A stretch of 64,000 bases of DNA from Aerococcus viridans. GTDB lineage: Bacteria > Bacillota > Bacilli > Lactobacillales > Aerococcaceae. The DNA is taken from contig NZ_NBTM02000001.1 of NCBI RefSeq assembly GCF_002083135.2, forward strand, positions 1,922,001-1,986,000, in the 5' to 3' direction. Below are positions 8,391 to 16,734 of this stretch, in pieces. Made by a program: the position numbers and the translations under genes. Positions within the stretch are counted from its first letter, which is position 1, and each line of letters opens with the position of its first letter. A model generated the notes under the pieces. That model made no database searches and had not been told where the DNA came from. It saw only the letters and a list, made by a program, of their open reading frames with translations.

Positions 8391-8621
8391 TTATTGTTTT
8401 TCTTTCTTTTCTACTTCTTTTTTATTGGCCCCTTCAAATGCAGCGCCTATGGTAATTCCAATCGCCACAAATGCCATATTATCTAATGCAATACCTAGAG
8501 CGACGCCCAAGGTTATACCGATTGCCATTCCAGCACCTGTATATTTATAGCCTTTCTTTTTGTCTTTATCTTTTTTGTCATCATAAAGCTCTTTAGAAAG
8601 TCTGTTATGTTTGTATCCAGT
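8391..8621 (-). pseudogene. Glycine-rich membrane protein fragment lacking a start
   Basis: An open minus-strand frame ending TAA at 8391. It reads KKKGYKYTGAG then a glycine/alanine-rich membrane-like stretch (AIGITLGVALGIAL, VAIGITIGAAFEGA) and a charged tail NKKEVEKKEKQ. No ATG, GTG or TTG precedes the lysine-rich part: the frame runs back into the end of the HAD gene and meets a TAG at 8622-8624. I read it as the 3' part of a small glycine-zipper-like membrane protein fused to foreign DNA. A shortened product from the internal ATG in GAGMAIG cannot be excluded. Confidence 0.45.
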
Positions 8622-9228
8622 CTATAATATCTATTGGTTGTTTGAAAATATAATCTGCTGAGTCAAATTTTTCTGTTGTTTTTGCACCCCATAATGCAAG
8701 TCCGAATTTGATTCCTGCTGCTTTCGCACTTTGCATATCGTAGATTGAATCACCTATATATATTGTTTTGCTTGGTGGAGCATTTAGCCGCTCCATGCAT
8801 GACAGCAACGGTTCAGGGTGTGGTTTGTGTTTCGTTGTATCATCCGCAGTAATCATCTCTTCAAAATACGAACTAAGCCCTAACGGATCAAAGGTATCAA
8901 CCATTCCCTGTTTAGTTTTAGATGTAACAATGCCTAATTTGATTTTTCTTTTTCCTAAATGGTCAATGACAGTTTCTAAATCTGGAAATAATGTTGCATC
9001 CTTTGAATACTCTGTTTCCAATTGAGCCCATTTTGAATGAACGCGATCAACCTCTGGGATATTCAAGCGATTCAAAGTCTCTTTGCCCGGAATACCTAAA
9101 GCAAAGCGTAAATTCCCTAGTTTATACTGCCGTCCTTCTTCTTTTAGAGTTTGTTGCAGAGAATTTAAGACTGCTTTTTCCGTGTCTAAAATAGTTCCAT
9201 CCACATCGAAAATGATATAGTTTTACAT
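8605..9228 (-). pseudogene. HAD-family phosphatase with stop at codon 2
   Basis: The natural start appears to be ATG 9228, after an AAGGGG-like site, but the next codon is TAA (9225-9223). After that the frame reads NYIIFDVDGTILDTE, a perfect HAD motif I, and continues about 200 residues with a motif II candidate (IVTSKT) and motif IV (YIGDSIYDM). The first downstream start, GTG 9204, sits inside motif I and would remove the nucleophilic Asp of DVDGT. The gene is therefore probably inactive, or the TAA is a sequencing error. Family: phosphoglycolate-phosphatase-like hydrolases. IS copy 2 lies about 115 bases upstream. Confidence 0.75.
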
Positions 9229-9343
9229 CTCAAGCCCCTTGTCTATTCTTTATTTTTAACAGTAAACATCTTTTTGGAGTCGCTGCATCGTATGCCATGT
9301 AGACATTTTGTTTATAGTATTTCGGTTAAGTTTAATAGTCCGA

Positions 9344-11016
9344 CCTGAATAATTCATACCTCTAATTTCAGAGGCCAGTTTATTATGTTTCTGTTATATT
9401 TTGCAGTTTTTCTATTATATACATTGAGATATTTCAATTTTTTGATTCTATTCGTTGATTACTCGAGAAATTCCAGGATAACTTGAATTTTGGGCGCACT
9501 TCTCCCTGGGCATTGTTCATTTTTTTAAAAATGAATATTTATTAAATATACTGTCGAATCCCTTGGATTCGCCTGAATGTATTATAAAACTCGGCCTGAT
9601 AAACGTGCGAACTTGAGAGCTTCAAATACATTTGTCTAGCTGTACGGACGATTTTTCCTGCTACTTTGAATAACCGAAGTCGGATGGTATTCACTTGGAG
9701 CCCTTTCCAATTAGAATCAAAACAGCTTGTACGTAAGAAATTCACCAAATTATAAGCCAGTAGACTAATCATCATACGGGATTCGTTTGCTAGAAATCCT
9801 GGACTATCAGTTTTATCGAAAAAGAAACCGTTCTTGGCTTCTTTAATGTAATTTTCCATGGTGCCGCGTTTATTGTAAGTTTCAAACACGCTTTTCGCTG
9901 AAATGTTTTCAGAAAGATTGGTCACAATAAAGGCATGGCTAAAAAGTAATTCACCGACTTCTCGTGTCGAACGAATGCAAACACGACGAGGCTTTGTCCA
10001 TGAAGAAGCTTGATAGGAAACTGAGTGATAGTAAACTTCTTTTTCATCCCAAGGATGATTATTATCATAGAACACAAATTCTTCTGCCAAGCGGTATAAG
10101 TTTCGATTGGCTTTGAGTCGAATGACGTAGTAATTGTCATGTATATCGCATAGATTGTAGACAGCCGGCGTTGCAAATCCACTATCTCCACGTACTAGGA
10201 TATCAGTCGTTGGAACCGTTTGGTTATAGTGTTCTAACAGTGGTTTAAGAAATGCTTTAACCCCATTGGAAGTATATTGATTACCTGAACGGAGTTTAGC
10301 TTTTAAGAAGTCACCGGTCAGCCCATCAAATGCGACTAATGGATGATAGCCATTCGTTCCATAATGAGCGTTGTAAGCTGTTTGTTCTTGGTTACCGAAG
10401 GTATCCGAATGCGTAGAATCCAAGTCGATAATCATGTTTGTATCATTACGCACTAGACGGGCTTTGTCGATTAATGTTTGATTGAGCTCCTGAAGTGTGA
10501 GGATTGTATCTTGTCCCACTCGATTAAAAAATCGTGAGATAGACGACTGAGAAGCTAATGGCTCGTCACTTGAAAGAGTCTGTAAAACTGGGTCATGTTG
10601 CAGAATATTTGTCGCAGAATCTGTATCATAACCTGCTATAATCTGCAGAATTAATTGCTTCAACAGTTTATGATTTGTATGTGTCCAATATTTTCGATCG
10701 TCTTGAAAGGTAACTATTTTTTCAGCGAGTTGAGTAAATTGGAAAACATCCATCATTTCATCTATAAGAACTAAGCCAAAATCACTGGATAAACGACCAC
10801 CTGTATGAGAGACATGTAAATCATTATTGAATTTTGCAGCAGTTTCTTGTAAAGTAACCATTGAGAGAACTCCTTTCTATTGGTTGTTTGTCGTGAATTA
10901 ACCATATCAGAAAGGGGTTCTTTTTTCATCACCTAATGGGTGATGGACAAGACGGAGTTAAAGTTTGTTAAATCAACATTAGTTAGCGTTAAAAGAAAAA
11001 CTATGAATTATTCAGG
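9344..11016 (-). mobile_element. IS1380-family element, copy 2, complete
   Basis: 1673 bp bounded by 15-bp inverted repeats: CCTGAATAATTCATA at 9344 and its complement ending at 11016. It holds one transposase gene with 60-200 bases of flank. Length, the CCT termini and the transposase all fit the IS1380 family. The inner flank (CCGA before 9344) does not match the outer flank (AGTA after 11016), so this copy has no short duplication of its own; the outer 7 bases instead match those outside copy 1. It is likely competent for transposition. Confidence 0.92.
9542..10861 (-). CDS. IS1380-family DDE transposase (copy 2)
   Basis: A 439-residue transposase, identical to copy 1 except Phe for Ser in RLSSDFGL and Asn for Asp in AVYNLCD. 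Neither change touches the DDE blocks IDLDST, VRGDSGF or TMENYIKEAK. Because this element keeps both inverted repeats, it is the better candidate for the active enzyme of the composite. Near identity of the two copies points to recent duplication or gene conversion. Confidence 0.93.
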   Translation of the reverse strand: MVTLQETAAKFNNDLHVSHTGGRLSSDFGLVLIDEMMDVFQFTQLAEKIVTFQDDRKYWTHTNHKLLKQLILQIIAGYDTDSATNILQHDPVLQTLSSDEPLASQSSISRFFNRVGQDTILTLQELNQTLIDKARLVRNDTNMIIDLDSTHSDTFGNQEQTAYNAHYGTNGYHPLVAFDGLTGDFLKAKLRSGNQYTSNGVKAFLKPLLEHYNQTVPTTDILVRGDSGFATPAVYNLCDIHDNYYVIRLKANRNLYRLAEEFVFYDNNHPWDEKEVYYHSVSYQASSWTKPRRVCIRSTREVGELLFSHAFIVTNLSENISAKSVFETYNKRGTMENYIKEAKNGFFFDKTDSPGFLANESRMMISLLAYNLVNFLRTSCFDSNWKGLQVNTIRLRLFKVAGKIVRTARQMYLKLSSSHVYQAEFYNTFRRIQGIRQYI

Positions 11017-11023
11017 AGTAATC
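11017..11023. repeat. Right 7-bp direct repeat of the composite transposon
   Basis: AGTAATC directly after the terminal inverted repeat of IS copy 2, identical to 3512-3518 outside copy 1. Together they mark 3519-11016 as one inserted unit. Confidence 0.75.
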
Positions 11024-11042
11024 TATTAATTTTTAAGAATGT

Positions 11043-11086
11043 AAAAAAAGCTTTAAAGAAGACAGTGTCTTTCTTCAAAGCTTTTT
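11043..11086. terminator. Strong bidirectional terminator after the avs-like gene
   Basis: A long stem AAAAAGCTTTAAAGAAGAC with GTCTTTCTTCAAAGCTTTTT, A tract on one side and T tract on the other. It ends the minus-strand transcript of the STAND gene and insulates it from the transposon. The bases 11087-11295 hold no gene that I can see. Confidence 0.85.
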
Positions 11087-11295
11087 AGCTTTACATCTTG
11101 ATGTGACAGTCATTTAGAGCAGAGTTTAAAGCGATAGACATATCAATGTCCGTTAAAACATCTGTAAATCGTTGTCTAATACACCAGTCATTATGAGTGA
11201 TAAATCACCATAAAATTAACAAAACTTATTGTGGGTTTTGGATATAAGTTATGTTATTGTGATAACTACTATGAAATGATTTGTAGTATTCGTTT

Positions 11296-14200
11296 TTAGA
11301 CTTTGTTATTAAATCTATTTGACTCACCAGGAGTTTCTAATCTCATTTTACTAGCAATATCAAATTTCTCATTAAGATACGCATAACCACTCCACTGACT
11401 CCATATTTGCATTCTATCTGATGTTCTAAAGCTTTTTTCTCCAATTAAGGTCCAAAACACTCTGTATTTCTGCTCTTCTAAGAATTTATGAAGATAAGTT
11501 TCTTTTATAATCAATCCATAATCTTCATCTATTAATTTTGTATCAAATGCCACTAGCTCATCTTCTACATAGAAAAATCCATCAATCGTTTTTTGCTCTA
11601 ACTTTAAAATATTTATAATTTCTGAATTCGGTATTTTAAAAGAAATTGAACTCTCCTCAAGTGTACCATCGTATTGAGACTCATATAAAAAATCATTACT
11701 AGCTGGCAAGACATAATAACCAATTTCCTTTACCGGACGTTTTACTTTTTTATATTTTACTTCTTCATTATTCTCGATACCTAAAATAAAATCTTCCAAA
11801 TTTGATGAACTATAATCCCGTACTTCTTCTTCATAGTACTCTCCTGTCTCAATCTCTATAGCAGACCATTCATTTTTTAATACATTATTTTTTAATGCAG
11901 AACTCCAATAATATTCTCTATTAAAAAATTCATATGAACGGCTACCCTCAGGATAGTTTCTTCCATAGAAGTTCCTAGTCTCTATATCTTCCAAACACCT
12001 TTCATAATCTTCTTCTTTAACAAAATATGCCTGGATAATGTTATAAATTTCTTGTCGCTTTCCATCGTATTTTCGTAATATATTTTCATTTTTTTCAATT
12101 TCTTTTATGTGGTTTAAAATTATCCAATTATTTCCTCGAGAATCTTTTATTTTAATTTCATTTTCAATATCATCAAATAGTGTGGAAGTCTTATTTACCC
12201 AGTCTATTATATCTGTTTCTTCTCGATCAAAATCGTCTAAAAATTCTTTCGAATATAACTCGTCTTTAGGGTTGAATTCGATTAGACTTTTATCAGGTTT
12301 AAATCTATTATTGAGTGTTGGATCAAAATCTCTAACATATGGACTCCATGGACCGCTGTAATCTTCTGAAATATCGTAATCGTTTTCTACTAAATAATTG
12401 TCGGCTACCTTAGCTAAAAGATTATATAAAGCAATCCATTGATATTTTTTACCAATGCGTTCAACTTTCCGTGTATCATGTCTTTCAGTATAATAATTAT
12501 TAATGTCGTGTGGAAATAGCCTGCCATCAAAACCTATAACATTAAAAATGTAATCCATAGCATAATAATAGCCATTTTCATTATCGAAGTTTTTAAATTG
12601 ATTTAGTGCTGAATCAAACACGTATCTTCCAAAATCTCCATAAATTCCTGGGCCACTATTCTCAGTATTCATAGAAGAGATAATTGCATCTATAGAAGAA
12701 TCATTTTTTCCGAAAGAATCATACTCCACTCTTTCCATTTCAGGAATATCAGAAGAATTATAAGGCGGTCTGATTTTTTCTCTTGAAAAGTCCAACTCTT
12801 CGGGATATTCATATAAATATAGCTCTATAATCAATCGTGCATAATCCCTTAATAAGATATCTGGGTACACTTCATCTGCCTGAAAGATTGTTTTATATAC
12901 GTAATTTACTAACTCTTTATAAGTTTCAGGAGTTCTGTCCTTCGTACGCACTAATACTCCAAAAACTACACCATATAATCTATGAACTACATATGGGTCG
13001 TTAGTATTTTCAAACTTTTTTAGTAGGTCTAAACATAATTGATAATTATCCTTAAGAATTACAATCATAGCCTTTGAGCAACGATCTCTTAACTTTCTAT
13101 TACTAGATGTCAAAGTCCAGCTAAACAATATAAGCATTAGTCTAATTTGCTCATTTTTTAGAGAGTGTGTATTAACTTTCGCAGACTCAAAAGAAGAAAT
13201 AATCTGACCTAGACTAGAATCACTACTTATGCCATTTATAAAATTTGTCCATAGTGAGTCTCGAGTAACCATAGACATTTGAGAAAGATGGCTATCTAAA
13301 AAATATGCATTTGTTGAATTTTTTAGCTTAATACTGTTATCTATAAGCATATTATAGAAAGTATCGATTGAAACTTCGTAGTTATTAAGTATCTTCCTTA
13401 ATATTTCAACACTCGTATTTATATTTTTTCTGATAGTAAAAGATTCTATGAAACGATCTGCTAAATTGTTAGCCAAATGTATATCTTCTTCGTAAATAAA
13501 ATCTAATACAGGTATAATTATCTCTCTTCCGTAACTTTCATATCCCATTTCTGAAGTAAACAATAAGGGATCTACCATGGAATAGTTAAGATTATCATCA
13601 TCAATTAATACATCTAAAATATTATATTCAAGTTCATCTAAGTTAGTGCTCTTTTTGAATATTTCACTTCCAAGTAAATAATCTCGTATTAAGTTATAAG
13701 AGAATGTGTAGTATATTTCGTCGGAATTTTCAAATTTATTTATTAATCCATTTCTTACTAGTGAGCCAATATAATCATGCTTTTTAAATACTAATCCGTT
13801 GTTTTCCCAAAATGGTATCGAAAAAGTTTCTTCTTTAGAAACAGTCCATCCATTTCCTGCTAGCATTTTAGATACAAATTGAGTAAGAAATTCTTTTAAT
13901 AAATTAAAGTCTTCATCAAATTCAATCTCTTCTCTAGATGATTGATCAATTTTTTCTAGCGTTTTATTAAATATCTCTTGAATGTCCATATCATATCCTG
14001 CAAAGTTTTCACAAAATAATGTTAAAAATAAAGGATTCGACATCTGTTCATTAAAATACAATGTTGGCGAGAAGGTTATATTGTAATAGTCTAGAAAAAT
14101 ATTTATCTGTTCATAATCAAATCTATCAAGTCCTTCATGGTTGAGTACAGATATTTTTTCTTTTGATATTAATTCTTCTGCATAATCTGATATTAATTTC

Positions 14201-15498
14201 TCTTCGAATCCATGTCTAAATGAAAAAGCAAATTTTACATAATTATAATTATCTAAAATTTGAGAGATTTCTTCAATAGTATTCTTCCAAATAATGTTGT
14301 CATTAGTTTCATTTATTCCATCAATAAAAACAACAATCGGCTTATTTATTAATTTTCCAAGAGCATCTAAACTATCTAATAAGTTATTTATATCTATATT
14401 AGGTATATTAAGTAGGTCGATTAATTGATTCTTAACAGGGTTATTTTTTATGAATGAATACCCTGGTAGTAAAATTGTTGGCCTGTTTTCATAAATTAAA
14501 TTATTAGCGGAGATGGCGAAAGTATGTGATTTGCCAACTCCTGCTTTCCCTTTTAACAATAGAATTTTATTATCTATTAGTTTCTCTTCAAAATTTGAAA
14601 GCAATAAATTATCTAGTAAGCTCTTTATTTTTTCTAAGTCCTGCCTCTTAGAAAGCAATTTATCCCTTTCATCGTTTTCAAGTTCTGCAGAATATATTTT
14701 ATCATTTAGTTCATTTAAAGAATTTCCAAGTCGTAAAAAAGCATCTGCATATTTATTTTTAATATATTCATTTAGTTTGTAATAATCATTTGTATTTTCT
14801 ATCTCACCTGACTTAAGAATGTCTTCGGCAATGTTATCTAATAATTCTCGCCCCCTTTGTTTATAATAGGATTTAATTTCCTTCAGATAATTTGAAACAC
14901 GAGTAGGCAATAATTCGTCGGATAATTCACTTTGACAAAATAAGCCAATAGATTTTTCTATATCAGTAGTTGCATTAAATTTCTTATTATAGCGATACGA
15001 TAGCGAATTCAAATTCAATTGTACTTGTTGTTGAAACCATTCAATATCGAACTTATGTTGATTAAAAAATAATGCACTAGCATGTTTTGATGTCGCTGCT
15101 TGCTCTAGCAATTCTGTGTTGGTTATTGCAATACACTCTATAGATGCTTCTTCTAAAATCTTAACGCACTCTAAATAACTTGAATTATTAGTACTTACAT
15201 CTTCATTACTAAAAAGATATACTCTATCCAGTTTACCTTCGTAATTAGCTCTAATGATTTGAAAACTTTTTTTAATTTGAGAATAGTCTATTCCTTTTGA
15301 AAAATATTTAGCCTGAAAACTTATTATTAATCCATCTTTTCCAGTAACTGGGTCAACTTCAATTCCTTTATGGTTTGGATTAGATCGCAAAATAGTACCT
15401 TCTACACAATAGTTTTCTTTGAACAACAGTCTGCTTAAACTCTCAAAAGAGCTTGTTTTATGGTTATTATTCACGTTAAAATGATCCCAAGTAATCAT
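11296..15498 (-). CDS. Avs-like STAND NTPase with N-terminal Mrr-like nuclease
   Basis: A 1400-residue probable antiphage sensor. Residues 1-150 look like a PD-(D/E)XK (Mrr-like) nuclease: FESLSRLLF helix, GIEVDP (E47, D49) and the FQAKY block (Q62, K64). A coiled linker (about 200-310) leads to a STAND/NACHT ATPase with Walker A GKAGVGKS (317-324), Walker B VVFIDGINE (389-397) and sensor FSFRHGFE (about 425). The C-terminal 750 residues are helical and repeat-like, with GDFGRYVF and ERIGKKYQW (1013-1021), which I associate with large Avs-type proteins. In known Avs proteins this part binds a phage protein and triggers the nuclease. The gene stands alone with its own terminator and AT-rich codon use. 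Subtype and target are unknown. Confidence 0.75.
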   Translation of the reverse strand: MITWDHFNVNNNHKTSSFESLSRLLFKENYCVEGTILRSNPNHKGIEVDPVTGKDGLIISFQAKYFSKGIDYSQIKKSFQIIRANYEGKLDRVYLFSNEDVSTNNSSYLECVKILEEASIECIAITNTELLEQAATSKHASALFFNQHKFDIEWFQQQVQLNLNSLSYRYNKKFNATTDIEKSIGLFCQSELSDELLPTRVSNYLKEIKSYYKQRGRELLDNIAEDILKSGEIENTNDYYKLNEYIKNKYADAFLRLGNSLNELNDKIYSAELENDERDKLLSKRQDLEKIKSLLDNLLLSNFEEKLIDNKILLLKGKAGVGKSHTFAISANNLIYENRPTILLPGYSFIKNNPVKNQLIDLLNIPNIDINNLLDSLDALGKLINKPIVVFIDGINETNDNIIWKNTIEEISQILDNYNYVKFAFSFRHGFEEKLISDYAEELISKEKISVLNHEGLDRFDYEQINIFLDYYNITFSPTLYFNEQMSNPLFLTLFCENFAGYDMDIQEIFNKTLEKIDQSSREEIEFDEDFNLLKEFLTQFVSKMLAGNGWTVSKEETFSIPFWENNGLVFKKHDYIGSLVRNGLINKFENSDEIYYTFSYNLIRDYLLGSEIFKKSTNLDELEYNILDVLIDDDNLNYSMVDPLLFTSEMGYESYGREIIIPVLDFIYEEDIHLANNLADRFIESFTIRKNINTSVEILRKILNNYEVSIDTFYNMLIDNSIKLKNSTNAYFLDSHLSQMSMVTRDSLWTNFINGISSDSSLGQIISSFESAKVNTHSLKNEQIRLMLILFSWTLTSSNRKLRDRCSKAMIVILKDNYQLCLDLLKKFENTNDPYVVHRLYGVVFGVLVRTKDRTPETYKELVNYVYKTIFQADEVYPDILLRDYARLIIELYLYEYPEELDFSREKIRPPYNSSDIPEMERVEYDSFGKNDSSIDAIISSMNTENSGPGIYGDFGRYVFDSALNQFKNFDNENGYYYAMDYIFNVIGFDGRLFPHDINNYYTERHDTRKVERIGKKYQWIALYNLLAKVADNYLVENDYDISEDYSGPWSPYVRDFDPTLNNRFKPDKSLIEFNPKDELYSKEFLDDFDREETDIIDWVNKTSTLFDDIENEIKIKDSRGNNWIILNHIKEIEKNENILRKYDGKRQEIYNIIQAYFVKEEDYERCLEDIETRNFYGRNYPEGSRSYEFFNREYYWSSALKNNVLKNEWSAIEIETGEYYEEEVRDYSSSNLEDFILGIENNEEVKYKKVKRPVKEIGYYVLPASNDFLYESQYDGTLEESSISFKIPNSEIINILKLEQKTIDGFFYVEDELVAFDTKLIDEDYGLIIKETYLHKFLEEQKYRVFWTLIGEKSFRTSDRMQIWSQWSGYAYLNEKFDIASKMRLETPGESNRFNNKV

Positions 15499-15507
15499 TT
15501 ATTTTCT

Positions 15508-15540
15508 CCCTTCTTTAGAAATACAATTAAATTAATTATA
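15508..15540 (-). promoter_or_regulatory. -10 box and ribosome site of the avs-like gene
   Basis: Minus-strand TATAAT (15540-15535) with no good -35 box, then AGAAGGGAG about 10 bases before ATG 15498. A strong -10 with a weak -35 suggests low or activated expression. Confidence 0.5.
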
Positions 15541-15566
15541 GCATTCTTAAGCATTAACGTATAAAA

Positions 15567-15597
15567 GAGAAAACCCCAATAGCTTTCGCTATTGAGG
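15567..15597 (-). terminator. Terminator upstream of the avs-like gene
   Basis: Minus-strand CCTCAATAGC-GAAA-GCTATTGGGG followed by TTTTCTC. It stops transcripts arriving from the ssrA side, so the STAND gene needs its own promoter. Confidence 0.8.
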
Positions 15598-15797
15598 CTC
15601 TTGTGAAAATCTATTTCACTGAGTCATGTTATAAAGCAAAACAGATACATATATAACAATAAAATCTACTTCCGTAGCAATTGTTATAGATTATTTTATA
15701 AAGGGTTTTGAACTAAAAATTATCTACCCATAAATTTATTGCCTAAATTACTACTGTTAAAGATACAGAATCAAAAACCATTACCATTTTCCGAGTG

Positions 15798-15827
15798 GTA
15801 ATGGTTAGTAATGGTTAGTAATGGTTT
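15798..15827. repeat. Three tandem 10-bp repeats near ssrA
   Basis: Three head-to-tail units of GTAATGGTTA, the last ending in T instead of A, between the STAND gene and ssrA. Possible recombinase arm sites or slippage; no function is shown. The remaining bases from 15599 to 15856 hold no gene that I can see. Confidence 0.6.
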
Positions 15828-15856
15828 ATAGCAGTTGTAAGCAAAGTTCAGATATT

Positions 15857-15900
15857 AAAAAAGGCTCCCTACCAGCCTTTACAACTGTTAGGAAGCCTTT
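15857..15900 (-). terminator. ssrA terminator
   Basis: Minus-strand AGGCTTCCTA ... TAGGGAGCCT followed by six T, 12 bases past the tmRNA CCA end. Confidence 0.8.
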
Positions 15901-15911
15901 GTTGAATAATA

Positions 15912-16273
15912 TGGAGGTGAGGGGATTTGAACCCCTGTCCAAACACTCCGATTATACAACTTTTACCACTATAGTTCATTCTCGGATTCGCGCACTAATG
16001 GTGAATAAACAAACCAATTAGATTGCTAGTCTGATTAATCTCTTTTCCTTACTCCAGACGGAAGCTTAGAACGTAACCTACTATAATAGGACTCGGAACT
16101 AGCGCATAGGTGACGCTAGGCGAATCTTAGCTCACTGTTTTTACGCAGCGAAAGCTAAAGTGTTTGTTTCTTGTTTGTCAGTTAATTTTAAACTGGTAAC
16201 GTTGTTGCGAAGCCGTAACCTCCGAGCAGTAGTTGTACACCGGGCCATGCCTGTCGAATCCAATAACACCCCC
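15912..16273 (-). ncRNA. ssrA: tmRNA
   Basis: A 362-base transfer-messenger RNA that rescues stalled ribosomes with SmpB, whose gene is also in this window. The 5' end is GGGGGTGTTATTGGATTCGA and the 3' end is the T-arm GGTTCAAATCCCC and acceptor CACCTCCA, which pairs with GGGGGTG. The tag frame ends NTLAFAA then TAA (16143-16141); going upstream in frame gives LTDKQET. I could not fix the resume codon. The 3' end of ssrA is a classic attachment site for integrative elements, and the accessory genes lie directly beyond it. Confidence 0.95.
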
Positions 16274-16288
16274 GTGAATGTATCCTTT

Positions 16289-16318
16289 ATTATATCATAT
16301 ATTTCAGTCTTTGGTCAA
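16289..16318 (-). promoter_or_regulatory. ssrA promoter
   Basis: Minus-strand TTGACC (16318-16313), 18-base spacer, TATAAT (16294-16289), 15 bases before the tmRNA 5' end. Near-consensus, as expected for a stable RNA. Confidence 0.8.
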
Positions 16319-16382
16319 CATTGGTGCATGACCTAGCTTAGCCTACATTCTCATGCTTTCAATGGTTTATAAGTGTTTAAAT

Positions 16383-16410
16383 TTGTACTCAATATCATAT
16401 ATGGTAAAAT
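16383..16410 (+). promoter_or_regulatory. csbD promoter candidate
   Basis: TTGTAC, 16-base spacer, TAAAAT, about 40 bases before the csbD start. No sigma-B-like box was recognised. Confidence 0.45.
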
Positions 16411-16451
16411 ATATATATACTTTAAATAATTAAATGAAAGAGGTTGATCTT

Positions 16452-16673
16452 ATGTCAAACGAAAACAATGGAACTTTCGATAAAATTAAAGGTGCAGTAA
16501 ATGAAACAGTTGGTAAAGTAACTGGTGATAAAGAGCAAGAAGGCAAAGGTAAAGGCCAACAAGCTCGTGGCGAAGTTGAAGAAAAAGTCAACGAAGCTAA
16601 AGATAGATTTAGCGATGCAAAAGATGATGCTCAAGGTCGTCTAGATGGCTTTACTAAAAAAGACGAAGAATAA
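16452..16673 (+). CDS. csbD: CsbD-family stress protein
   Basis: A small, very hydrophilic protein (73 residues from ATG 16452) of the CsbD family, often induced by general stress; its molecular role is not settled. The hallmark FDKIKGAVNETVGKVTGD is at the N-terminus, followed by a Lys/Glu/Gly-rich helical stretch. The frame also opens at 16434, but AAAGAGG lies just before 16452, which favours the shorter form (MSNENNG). It is a single-gene unit with its own terminator, on the opposite strand to its neighbours. Confidence 0.88.
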   Translation: MSNENNGTFDKIKGAVNETVGKVTGDKEQEGKGKGQQARGEVEEKVNEAKDRFSDAKDDAQGRLDGFTKKDEE

Positions 16674-16691
16674 TTCCTAAAAAGAATAAAG

Positions 16692-16720
16692 AAAAACCGC
16701 TTGTCATAAGCGGTTTTTTT
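16692..16720. terminator. Terminator shared by csbD and ykvI-like gene
   Basis: AAACCGC-TTGTCATAA-GCGGTTT with A tract before and T tract after; it serves convergent csbD (plus) and the transporter gene (minus). Confidence 0.85.
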
Positions 16721-16734
16721 ATTTGAAACTTTTT

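Noticed and set aside
9340-9343. Short target duplication of IS copy 2 alone
   Set aside because: CCGA on the left does not match AGTA on the right; only the outer flanks of the pair match.
15821-16021. Frame overlapping the ssrA 3' end
   Set aside because: Lies across the tmRNA and its terminator; the apparent protein EVRGFEPLSKHSD comes from the tmRNA T-arm region.
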